DNA from: Megachile rotundata
Lineage: Eukaryota; Arthropoda; Insecta; Hymenoptera; Megachilidae
Direction of reading: 5' to 3'
Assembly (NCBI RefSeq): GCF_050947335.1
Contig: NC_134995.1
Coordinates: 5,804,501 to 5,868,500 of the forward strand
Length of the DNA stretch: 64,000 nt
Part shown: piece by piece, positions 51,720-63,600 of the stretch
How the letters are laid out: each line of letters begins with the position of its first letter
How positions within the stretch are numbered: position 1 is the stretch's first letter
Position numbers and translations under genes: made by a program
Notes under the pieces: model-generated
Database searches by the model: none
Seen by the model: only the letters and a program-made list of their open reading frames with translations
What the model was told of the DNA's origin: nothing

Positions 51720-51920
51720 AATTATTCACATTTTGAGAGAAACAGCCATCCAGCCATTTTTCGACATCTTGATGTTAGAAAAGTTAGATGAAAAGTTTTT
51801 CGACATCAACTGTTAGAATTAACTGTTGGAAAAGTACGCCATTGATGAAAACTGGTAGTTCGAAAGTGTCAAGTCTGGCGAGTATGGTGGTGTGACTCTG
51901 GAACTGCACCCCCTATTTCC
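51720..51920 (-). mobile_element. Mariner transposase C-terminal remnant (decayed)
   Basis: On the minus strand 51890-51837 reads PPYSPDLTLSNYQFSSMA. This matches the HPPYSPDLAPSDYHLF block around the last catalytic Asp of mariner (D34D) transposases, with the downstream Ser-Asp pair changed to Ser-Asn. After stops and a frame change, 51768-51727 reads DVEKWLDGCFSQN, matching the following VKKWLDEWF helix. The rest of the element, the inverted repeats and the start are not recognisable. It is a dead fragment in the same orientation as the host gene. Confidence 0.87.
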
Positions 51921-53089
51921 AGTCAATATTTAATATTTAATACAATATTTAAAATAACTATTTTCCTTTGATTCTTTCTTTTTTCACTAAAGATTCGATT
52001 CGACATATTTTCATTCAATTTTAAAACAAATTTTAAAAACTTTTACTTTAAATAGGTATTTCGCTAAATGTCTACAGTTAAATACGATCTGTGAGTGCAA
52101 ACCATAAAAGATATTATACAAAAGCTCAAGTCTAAAAACTGCAATGAAAAGAGCCAGTGAATTTATCGTTTTGTCACAGTCTCTATACAGAAATCATATT
52201 GAATATCGAACATTAAAGTACCTAAATAAACCGCATGAAAATATTAATAAGGTGCTCATAAAATCGCGGTAATAAACCGACTTTTTAACAGAAACGTTTT
52301 ACAATCAAAGCCCTTTAGCGCGGGGCTTTTAATTATACCCGAATGATTTTCCTGATATTGGTTTTAACATACCGTGGATATTATTAATTCCGCGATTCGT
52401 ATTTTCGCTCGATTACACATCGTTCGGTAAATTTGAAGAGCAGAACGGTGTTTACAACGGAATGCAATATTCCTCGAATTTTTGCAACTGCGGCTCGTGC
52501 AAACAGTGACTTTATGTAATGTCTGGAGATTGCGGATGAAAAAGGGCGACGATATTGCCGTTCTTTCTTCGCTCAGGCATGAACTTCGTATCGAAACAAT
52601 CGTGTACCTTCGTCAAAGAGTCCACCTTATCAAAGAGTCGCGGTCGAAACAAACTAAACTGCGTTGGCTTGAAACTCAAACGATATTGCGGTTTTATCGG
52701 ACCTAATCAGACCTCTTCTTGTTTATCGGATGCTTCTATTGACCCTCGGTACCCGGAGGCGTTCTGACGAATCTATAAGCACGGACTGAGCACTTCTGTC
52801 GATGTCTAACTTCCGGTTGTATGAAAATCATGGATAGGCAAATTTTTTATAATGGAGACATTTCTGCTTTTGGCAATTTTTGACCTGGATTATGACGTTC
52901 TCGATTCAGTTTGACAGAACAAATTGAAATAAGTATTTTTTAAGTAGATATAATTTTATACATGTAACGTATAAATATAGTGAAACAGATAGCTTAAAAT
53001 GAAAGAAAGATTTAACACAGATGACAGCAAAAATATGTTCGAATTCGAAGGGGTGAAAATGTGTAGTTACATTGTAAAACTATATGTAT

Positions 53090-53200
53090 ATTAATATATT
53101 ATACTGCAAAAACAATATGTATTATATTAAAACATACTGTAAAAATAATATGTATTGTATTAAAATATTATACTGTAAAATTATTATACTGCATAAATAA
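53090..53200. repeat. AT-rich tandem region with AATATGTATTATATTAAAA
   Basis: Two or three copies of TACTG(C/T)AAAAA(C/T)AATATGTATT with drift. Confidence 0.7.
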
Positions 53201-54341
53201 TAACGCTACAAATTTTTCAGAGTTCAAGCTTCATATTAATATCAAAATGTCACGTTGACAAACTATGTTAATCCTAAGAACCCTAAAATATGAACATAAC
53301 ATCATAACCACGAAAACCAAAAGACTTCCCAAACGAAAATCAAAAGACCAAACCCCAAAAAAATTAAACATCCATCGATCCAAGAGCACAAAACCAGCAA
53401 CGAAGCAGTGGAAACTTAACCAAAAGGCGAATACTCCGTAACAGCATCCCTCACGCCGTATTATTCGACCGTTCAGGTTCAGGGTGGTTTGTACCTTAGG
53501 TGTGAAACCGCCGTTGTTGTTTACGCATGTTTACGAATGCAAAGTGTTTGCGAGCATTGTGTGCAAAGCCGCGTGTGCAGTGCGTGTAGCAGGCGCATTG
53601 AATGGGACCTTGCGTGCGTGTCGCAAAAGGGTGGGCGGTGGTTAAGAGAGAAGAGGACAGAAGAGGGTGGCTGCATGTGCAGAAGAGGGTGTTAGCACAC
53701 TTGGCGAGCTGCCATTTAGGGTTGGCTCCAACGAGAGGAGGGTTGAAACTTCCCTCGCGTTTCACAGCCGCGCCCTTACAAACGGATGTGGAAAAGACGG
53801 TGGCTTTCTTTCCCTTCGGCTGACTCGTCTCTTCTGTAAATACATTAAAAGGGAACCGTCCTTCCGTTCCCTATTACCGTCTATTTTTTAAAATGTTGAC
53901 ATTCGCTAATCTTTCTCTACCGATGACGTTTACTTCGACCTACATGGAAAATTCTGTTTGATAGGGAAAGTATTTCTGCTACTTCAAATATTCGTTCTAC
54001 GATTTAACCTTAGACGTATCTCAGATTTCTTATTTTGTGTTTCGAAAATTATTAACTTTTTGTTATAGTGTATCGATATGAGAAATCACTGTGTAAGCTA
54101 GTTTAAGAGTCACTGTATAAGGTAGAATCATTATGCATTATTATATTTCTTTTTATAGTTCAGTTTCAGTTTAACAAGTGTACTTTGTTTAAGATGGAGA
54201 TTGGACTTGTAAAACTGGACCGTTTACCTCTCAGAATAGACTGCGACTGAATTAAGACTGTTTTAAAATATGCTCATTGATCAGCAATTATTCAGATCTG
54301 CTTGTAAAGTCTATGAACAATGACAAATTCGATTTGTAATT

Positions 54342-54374
54342 AAAATTAGTAATATTAGTGTTATTACTAATTTT
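54342..54374. repeat. Perfect 13-bp hairpin
   Basis: AAAATTAGTAATA (54342-54354) pairs exactly with TATTACTAATTTT (54362-54374) around a 7-nt loop. No U-tract or known RNA gene is attached. Confidence 0.85.
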
Positions 54375-54649
54375 AACCCACTGCAATGACATGTGTATAC
54401 TAACATTTAATGCAGTCGTATTTATTATTAAAGATTAGCTTTTGAGTTTAAGTTGGTATAAAACTGCAGACGTACGGTGATTTCAATGCCGGATGAGGCG
54501 CACATGCAGTATGTTGCGTGTGAGAGAGGTTATGTACTCGTTTTACGTACTTGGTTATTGTTTCATATTTTTGGAAAGAACAAGTTCAACAAAAGTTGAA
54601 ATAATGACTGTTTAACGTCTGATATCAATAATAATTTCTTTAATACTGC

Positions 54650-54870
54650 TGTACTATATTTGTGTACCATATTCAAGGTTTACTTAAATATAATATACTA
54701 CATTGATGATTTTCTTAAATATAACATACTGATGATGTACATAAATATAATATACCATACAGATAATTTCCTCAAATATAATGTACTATACGAATAAATT
54801 TCTTAAAAATAAAATACTAATAATTTACATGAATATACTGTACCAATAATTTACTTGAATATAACATATA
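54650..54870. repeat. AT-rich array with TTTACTTAAATATAATATAC
   Basis: Units with CTTAAATATAACATACT and GATAATTTCCTC recur about every 35-45 bp, five or six times. Confidence 0.75.
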
Positions 54871-56859
54871 AACGATAATTCGAGTAGATATTGCTGCAAC
54901 GTGAAAACGTTCAGGGGAGGTTCTCGGGAATAACGCAATAGTATCTGGCATACATTTTAGGTATGATTCATGTTTCCTGGCCACCCCGTGCGTGCTTACG
55001 TGGCACAGAATTCACCCTAATACAAGCTACCCTAGTGTAGCGATAGCGTAACAGGCTGCCACGTTCGAAAGCTCATTCACCACATTGATTTTCCTTTCGG
55101 TAGCCCTTCGTCCCTGTGGCATCCTCGCCCTAAACTTTCATCAGTGGGGAACGTGTCATTGCCCCCGAGAAACGACTATCCTTCCCATTTCTGCCTGGAG
55201 AACGGATTGAACAACGTATCGGACCTTTTCTGCCTGCCTCCACAGAAATTCCCTTTCAGCCTGTTTTCGGGAAACGTTCTTTTGGAATGACGGTATAACT
55301 GAGCTGTTAAATACAGGGGCGAATATGGTGGATATTCAGAGTCGATTGACGACTTTTTTTGGGATAATCTGAAAATTATGTTGCTTGTCTATAATAACAT
55401 ATACATTAAAGAAATATTAATTTTTGACTGAAAATAAGGTTGACTAAAAATGAGAAATAAAAGGAGGAATAATACTAGAATAACCAAATATTTCCATAGA
55501 AACATTTTATACTTATTCAACAATATTATTCAATAGCAATATTTTTCACATAACAAAATTATTCTCTACATAAAAAATTTTCAGTGAACTGTTCATTGCA
55601 TAGTGGTCAGAGTAAAAATGCAATAGTAGCAATTGTCAATTAAATTTTAAAAGTAGCTTGACAGCAACACCGTCATTAAACTAAGAGGTCTAATTAAAAT
55701 TATTAGAGACAGTTCATGTGGTCAACAGCTGCCGTCCGCAGCTGTTTGCCACCGGGTAATAATTGTATTTAAATATTTTCAAGGTGCACGCTTGTTTACC
55801 AAATTCAACGAGTTCTGTGACTTAATTACTGGTCACAGTTAGATAGGGGTGAATTTATTTCCATTTTCAGCAACTTACAACCGCAGCGTATCTCACCTCT
55901 TTGAAACGAGGTTAGGTTCGCCAGCATGTCCATCTCCGAATCACTTCGTGTCTTCGTGGAAACCACTTTGGGAAAACTTGCTGGTTACTTACTAAGATTC
56001 GAATGGATAAGGCTGGTATTCAATCACTGAATAAACAGCAACTTCTCCCCGGAACTGAACTTCGGTTAGGTTAATTTCATACAAGTGGACCCGATGAGAA
56101 TCTAACTGGAGCGAACCAAGATAAACTTGGTTCATGAGAAATAGTTAGATATTATATATGAAGTTTAGTTCGTCATAAATTGGTTAGCTGTTTATTATTC
56201 GATGTTGCAGTATATTAATCTCGGACGTAGATATCCTTTTGTATATAAGGTGAAGTGGGATAAATTCATAAACGGGGCAAGTGCGTATACAGGCTATTTT
56301 TATTACAACGTGAGCGAAATTTCTCCATTTAGTATGTTTGTTTCCTTGTTTTGTATCATTATATTCCCTTTTACATTTCAGCTAAGAGTGGTTATTTGCA
56401 GTATAGAGTACTTGCATAATGCAGTAAAAAGCATTTTATAGCAGATTTGTTAATAATTCTGCTTTTGCACCATTGCACATGAAATAAAGTTCCAAAGTAT
56501 TTAACTTCAAGTTACGCTCTTACCCCATTTTCGGGGAAAGTGCAGAGTAGTTGACATTTTAGACAATTTCCTATCAAAATCAAAATGTACAAGGAGAATT
56601 ATGGTCCTAGTTAATATTAATTAAATAGTAGTAATTGTGCAAAGCGTTCGATATCGACAGCGTTAAGTATTCACACGTTTAAATACCAATTTTACAAAAA
56701 CTAGTCTGCACTTACCCCACTTACGTGTTAAATAGTGAACGTTTGTAGCCGGATGTTAAAAATAAATGAATGGTTGTGTTTAGTAAGTAATACTGATGGT
56801 TGTATACCTGTATCGAATAAATAACATTATACATGTCTCTGTACATGTATGTTGGATCA

Positions 56860-57480
56860 CATGGAAATTTGGATGTTTTGGATATTTTGGAAATTTTTAT
56901 ATTTAGGGGTATTTGAGGAAGTTAAGGATGTTGGAATTTCAGAATGCGAAAATTTAGAAGTTTGTAAACTTGGAGATTTGGAAAGCTGAAAACTTGGAAA
57001 TTTGGAAATTGGGAAACTTGTGAATTTGTAAATTTGTTAGATAGAAAATTGGAAAATTGGGGAATTGGGAATTGGAAAATGGGAAATTCGAAAATGGAAA
57101 ATTGGAACATAAGAAAATTGGGAAATTTAGAAATTGGGAAATTGGAAAAGTGGAAACTTGGTAAATTAGGGAATTTTTGAATTGGAAAGTTGGTAAATTG
57201 GGGAATTGGGGAATTGGCAAATTGGAAAATTGAGAAATAGAAAAATGGAAAATTGGAAAATTGAGAAATGGAAAAATAGAAAATTGAGAAATTGAGAAAT
57301 GGAAAAATGGAAAAATGGAAAAATGGAAAAATGGAAAAATGGAAAATTGGTTCAAACGAAACTTGGCAAATTGGAAAGTTAGGAAATTGGGAAATCAAAC
57401 AATTGGGAAATAACGAAATGAGAAAATTAGAAATTTAGAAAATTATAAAACTACATAATTAAAAAATTAGAAAGTGTAAC
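56860..57480. repeat. Purine-rich octamer array (GGAAAAAT, GGAAATTG)
   Basis: The core 57000-57420 is made of 8-bp words such as GGAAAATT, GGGAAATT and a pure GGAAAAAT run at 57300-57340. The complementary strand lacks stops and gives an ORF of SQFSNFPIFHFS-like words, which is an artefact. Confidence 0.92.
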
Positions 57481-58470
57481 TGAATGGAAAGTTGCAGTGA
57501 ACTTGAAGATTTGAAAGTTTCAATATAGCATGTAGAGTTCAATTACAACTGCAAAAATAAGTAAACTTTTCTACAAAAATTTTAAAACATTTCCAAATTC
57601 GCCTTCCTCAAAATAAAAAACAAAGGCAAACACGAACTGTTCCTTTTATCATGCAGAAGTATCATAAATTTTATCAAATAATCTCATACCATGATTCTTA
57701 TCGAATAACAGAATATTGCACCGCGATTTTTCGGACACACCGTGTAGAAAGCACGAAGCTGTCATAAAATTCTTCATCGCACAAGCTGCATCGACGGAGT
57801 GTAAATCGTGCAGAGAAACCGTGGAAGCACGAGCCGTAAAGGCGCACGAACAAGAGAAGGAAGAACGAAAGAAAGGACGGGTAAAACAGGGGAGGAAAAA
57901 AAAGAAAACCGAGGAAAAGAGGGATAGGAATTTTCACAAGGACGTAGACGAGGTTCTCGTTAAAATTCGTCGAGGCGGTCGTCGCGTCCTGGTCGGGACG
58001 TAAAAGAAAATAAAGGAGTGCTTAGTATTAATGTCGCGATTCGTGTCCGTGTCACGTAGTAACCCATCTCCCTTCCTGGATGGAGTCTTTCGTTTATAAT
58101 GCGAAATAACCCTGATCGTGGCCGATCTAACGCGGACAATTTCAATAAACGATAAATCCCTTAACATCCAGCCGTGGAATCGGGGAGAAAAATGCGCCTG
58201 TTTTCTTCGCCTCCTGGAAAATGTGCTACGCGTTTTGAATAGCTCGTTTCAAATAAATGTAGATACATTTTATGACGCAACCTGATTACACTGATTCTTT
58301 TTTAGGGAAAGGATTTTATTTTACGATGGATTTATATGCGCTTTGCTGGAGGGTTTTAGAGGTTATTTTCTTGTAAATATGGTTTTTGATACGGAGTCAT
58401 GTCTTGAATTTTGATATTTTTTCATTTGGAGATCTTTGGATTTAGGTATCTGTAGATCTTTAGGTTTAGA

Positions 58471-58628
58471 TTTTTTTAGTTAAATTAAAAATATTTGGAT
58501 TTGTAAAATTTTTAATAGAGAAATTTTTTAGTTTGGCAATTTTTGGCGATTTTTTTAGTTAAATTAAAAATATTTGGATTTGTAAAATTTTTAATAGAGA
58601 AATTTTTTAGTTTGGCAATTTTTAGTTT
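58471..58628. repeat. 79-bp near-perfect tandem duplication
   Basis: TTTTTTAGTTAAATTAAAAA through AGTTTGGCAATTTTT occurs twice, with the AGTT anchors at 58478 and 58557. The copies are almost identical, so the duplication looks recent. Confidence 0.93.
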
Positions 58629-60139
58629 CCAAAAATTTAAGGTTTGTACATTGTTTTGTTTGGAGACGTTCAGATTTATAAAATTTCATAGTTGGATATT
58701 TTTTATCTTGAAGGTCTGCAAATATAATTGCATTACTGCAACATTATAATCAACAAAAAGGATTAAAATAAGAACTATATTTCTAATTTATCGATCTTTA
58801 GTTGCACAAATAATTAATATTAAAACTTCCTCTGGAAATACGAATTAGGTTCATCACATTGCAATGTGCGTCACGAGCCTGATTCCACATTATAATCCAA
58901 AAGATCAAACATTTATTACAAACATTGGTACTGCGGATAATCCACAGCAGCATTAACAGCTTGACACGTATTATCTATAATTTAATCATGAATAACTACG
59001 TGTACAAATTATTGACGAACGTAATAAGGCTGTTGTGACAATTCGATCTGCGTTTGTTGGTTTGTCTATACGCTACAGGCCTCCATTTTTAATCCTCTGA
59101 CTTGAAAGTCTGAGAGTAGACTTACGAGACGCCATTTTGTTGTATAGATTCTGGCGGCGATCTGACAGGAAGTTGGGTTCGTCGATCGTCGTCGAATCTA
59201 TAAAAATCATATTTATTGTAAAATGTTTTGACTCTAATTGCATGGCTCTCTATAAATCCCGTTCAAACAGGGTGCAAGATTCGTTTCATATAAATATCTA
59301 CACTGTAGAATTTTGCAATTTACGTTGAAAATAAAATTCTATACTTGAAAATTATATTTATTTTACTAGAAAATGGATACTCACATTTTATCCTCTCATA
59401 CAAAGCAGCATTTTAATATTCTAAATATGCATACACCTTTTGCTGCATATTATCGTCCATTCGAATTCGCGTGAGGCTAAAGACCCAGCACATGAGTAAC
59501 TATAGTGTACCTCGCATGAATAACCAACTATAATCACGAATTAAAAATGTGAAGGATTCTGAACAGTTTTTGACGGAGAGATGATAATCAAAGTTATTGA
59601 CCTTCCGATAGATGTATAATTCCGTGCCGACATGAAACATCGCGGACGATGCATGTAGCCGTCGATTTAATATCCATGTTCGGAAGCGAATCGTGAATCC
59701 CGTGTATATCAATGGCAAGCACGTTCTCGGCCGGTATTCCGATTTAATCTTTACTCAGGAGGCCCGTTTATTGCTCTGCATTTCGACGTTAATATCCTAT
59801 ACGACCTACGTTTTACCAGCCAAATATCCATTAAACGGATTACCGGTTCAAGTTCAATATTTGGATAAAATCGTCGGCTCTCCGGGTCGATTAATAGACG
59901 GGCGCGCGTGCACGAAATAAAATATTTCGATGTTTTTAACGGGTATTTTCTCGTGTCGATAGGAAGGATAGAATGCTTTATTTCGCAATATTAAACACTT
60001 CGCTTTTTCCACTTTTTCACCCTAGGCATAGTCCACTCGGAACGAGCACGTCGATAACAAGGCATGAAATCAAATTAATGGTGTTTCGTTGCGGAAGTAA
60101 TTATGTTTATATAATTTTTATATATTCCATTTTCAATTC

Positions 60140-60540
60140 TCTGTGTGCATATTATTCTTTAAATTATGATGATATAAATTTAAATTATGGCGATACATTG
60201 TTAGAATTTTAAAAATTTTAGTGACATAATTTTTAAAATTATTACGACATTGATTGCCAATTTATTTTAATTTATTTTCGAAATTATAGTAACATAAACT
60301 TTCAATTTAATTTTAATTTAATTGGAAAATTATTATTAAATTATAGTGTAATATTATAGTGACATAAGTTGTCAATTTAATTTAATTTAATTTAATTGAC
60401 AAATTATAATAAGATTACAGTACAAAATTATAGTGACATAATTACTATAATTACAATATTTATACGAGTTAAAAAAGTTATACATTAATAAAATTATGGT
60501 GTTACAATTTTTTAAATTAGAGTAACTTGTTAGAATTTTA
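60140..60540. repeat. AT-rich array with AAATTATAGTGACATAA
   Basis: AATTATAGTGACATAA or variants recur five or six times. Between them TTGTCAATT and AATTGACAA form inverted arms around an (ATTTA)n core at 60370-60405. Confidence 0.75.
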
Positions 60541-61369
60541 AAAATTGCTATGATGCATTTAAATCTCCCGCGCGTCACGATCGACGCCATATTGTTTTCT
60601 TTGCGTCCACAGCTACGTCCATATATTTCCAATATTTCCTACACCCTAATGTCCTTGAAAATATTTAAAACAGAATAAAATAGTAAAATACAATTATTTT
60701 TCAACCTTGAGAGTCTTATTAGAAGTTAAACATCTTAAATTCTCTATCAATAAATCAATAATCTATTTCTAGATTTTAAGATCATTTTCTTCTGTACAGC
60801 TTGCTGTACAGCAAAATATGCAACATTCGGTTAGTTCTAAATCCAGATTATTTCTTTCAATTTCTCATGCGACGTTTACCTACGTTTTTCCACATCCACG
60901 CATTGTTTTATTTAAATATCCTCAGCGCGTATGCCCGCTCGATATTACGAGGAGAGCGTCTACTCGCTCGACAGACAAATCAAATTCACCAACGTACCAA
61001 CGTTCCAACTTGTCTCCCCAACACGAAGTCTGCCCTTTCGACAATGTCACAGAGAAAATGCGATTTTTCCCTGGCAACATCCCGGTAGGTTGGCGAACGT
61101 CGACAAGAGAGACGAAGAGAACCGGAGAGTGGTAGACGCGTCGAATGAAAAAACCAGGACGGCAGAAAACATCGCTGCAAATCGCCGACGCGAGAAGCCG
61201 CGAATTCCCAGAAGAGGTATTTCAATTTAATGTCCGTTAATCGTATTACGTTTTGACTTTCGTGAACGCCATGGCGCGCAAGCGTTGTACAGTCGAGAAC
61301 AAATCTGCGTTCTCTAGGGAATGTGGCAAACTAAGGAGGAGACCTTTCGCTCGATGATTTTCACGGACT

Positions 61370-61960
61370 TCCAGAAACTTGTATATTTGGAAGAGGATTT
61401 AGAATTTCGGGATATTGTAATTTGGGATTTGTGGGATATGGGGATTTGGTAGGCTAGAAATTTGATGACTCGGGGGTCGAATATGGAAATTTTGGGGATT
61501 TAGCGGTCTAGGAATTTGGAGACAATTTAGAGATCAATTTGGGGAAAATATGGGAATATAGGGATGAAAGGTTAACTTGAAGATTTAGGAATTTGACCTA
61601 CGATCTTGGGAATTTACGGATTTAGCGATTTAGGTACTTGAAGATATTGTAATTTAGGGATCGTATAATTTGACATAGGAATTTGAAAGTCAACAATTTG
61701 AAGACTTAGGAATTTGTGGACCTATGATTGATTTTATATGAGCCTCGACTGCTATGATCATTGGCCCAATAGACCTATGAAGTTGGAAATTTAGCAATTT
61801 AGGAATTTGAGTGAGTAAAATGGTATAACTTTAAAAAGTGGCTAAAATGGTAAAAATTGAAGAACTGCGTAAAATAGAGAAAAATTAGCAAAAACGCGAT
61901 AGTGAAACAATTGGAAAATTCCAAAATTAACTAACAAACTGAAAAATTTCTAAATACAAA
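61370..61960. repeat. Degenerate purine-rich AATTTGGAGA/AATTTAGGAA array
   Basis: GGGATTTGG, AATTTGGAG and ATTTAGGAATTTG words are scattered without a clean long unit. It appears to be an old, decayed relative of the 20.5-kb and 50.4-kb arrays. Confidence 0.75.
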
Positions 61961-63239
61961 GATTTGTAATGTAAAAAGTTTGTAAATTTACACACGTGTC
62001 CAGGTGCAAGGAAAAGCAACATTGCACCCGAGTGTACACCTACACGCACAATGTCTGAATCCCGTCGCGTGAGGACACCAAATTGCCTCGTTTGGGCTTT
62101 GTCTATACGCTTTCCTCGGCTTTCCAGGCTGGTTATCATGTTTCGCTCCCCGCAGCTTACAGCAGCGCATCGGGGTCGTAACCGGCCGCACAGGAATGCT
62201 AATACTTGTTTAGCCCCGGCTGATTTAGCAGGCAGAATTAAAAACACAATTTCCGGCGCGGATGGGAACGCGTAAAGCGCACGGCCGCCTAATAGAATTA
62301 CCGTGCAATCACGGTCGAGGATTTTCAGCGTGTGCCAACCGTGTCCCGACAACCAAGTCCCCCGGTACCTTTTTTCCCTGGCTTTACGAGCCCTTCTGAC
62401 CTTTAATATCCTCTTTCCAACCTAAGATCCTGGATAAGGTCGGCTCGGGCGAAATATCGCGAGCGCAACCCGTTAAATTCATTTCCGAAGCACCGTGTAA
62501 TACGACTCGATGTTCTGTTCTACATGAAACTTTTCTCCGGTAATTTCTCTGTTCTCTCTCCTTTTTTTCGTCCGTTTCAACGCCGGTTGAAAATCGTTGA
62601 AATCTTGCCGTCCGGCGTTAAATTACCAGCCGACAAAGTAACGCGAGAAATAACAGAGCACGTTTTTAGCTGGATCGAGCAGCTGAAGCGAAGCAGCTCG
62701 TCCGGACAGCTCGTTGAAATCCGAAAAGTTGGACGTGCAGAGAAATAAAGTTTAGAAATAATCATTGAAACTTTTTCCGCTCTGGTTCGTCTATTCTGCC
62801 CCGACTTTCGACAGAGCCTGCTTCGAGCGTACGCGTGTTACAGTCATCGGCTTTGACGCCATCGCAGGGGAAACGATAACTGCCATATATGAAGCGCGTG
62901 AAACGAGAATGTATTTCAACGAGATGCAGCTGTGAATATTGAGATCGATATTGATATTTAATGATATTTTTATAATATCGTTGAGATCCTGAGAATACAG
63001 GGAGAAATTTTACCGAGGTCGAATGATAATAGATTCATAGAATCTTAGATTTTTTATTTTAAGTTAGGAAAGTTACTACAGTTTGCAAAATGTATGTCGA
63101 CTTTCCAGATAACAAATTGTGTAAGCTTATGTATTATTTATTGTTTAGTTATTTTTATAACTATTGAATTAATTCGTACTGTATTGTATGATGCATATAA
63201 TCATCATTGGATTTCACATTATGCCATTTATTATTGAAA

Positions 63240-63600
63240 TGTGAGAATTTGAAAATTTTAAGATTTAGCAATTCGACAATTTAGTAATATGACAGTATGA
63301 TAATTTGCAAACTTGATAATTTGACAATTTGACAATCTGACAATTTGACAATTTGACAATTTGACAATTTGACAATCTGACAATTTGACAATCTGACAAT
63401 CTGACAATTTGACAATCTGACAATCTGACAATCTGACAATCTGACAATTTGACAATCTGACAATTTGACAATCTGACAATTTGACAATCTGACAATTTGA
63501 CAATCTGACAATTTGACAATCTGACAATTTGACAATTTGATAACTTGACAATTTAATGAATTGTAAGTCTAAAAATTTTAGAACTTGAAAAACTTGTACA
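63240..63600. repeat. Octamer array GACAATTT/GACAATCT
   Basis: From 63310 to 63550 about 28 successive 8-bp units differ only at one T/C position. The second half mostly alternates T and C, giving a 16-bp unit. The complementary strand reads as IVKLSDCQIVRLSNCQ-like ORFs, which are artefacts. Confidence 0.95.

Noticed and set aside
56922..57398. Minus-strand ORFs of 158 and 133 codons rich in Phe, Ser, Pro and Asn
   Set aside because: They are read through the GGAAAAAT-type octamer array and have no non-repeat domain.
60801..61230. Overlapping plus-strand ORFs of 95-105 codons
   Set aside because: Three frames are open together and the reverse strand too; no domain and no splice structure supports any of them.
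63258..63551. Minus-strand ORFs of SDCQIVRLSNCQ repeats
   Set aside because: They come from the GACAATYT octamer array; several frames are open at once, as expected for a stop-free short repeat.
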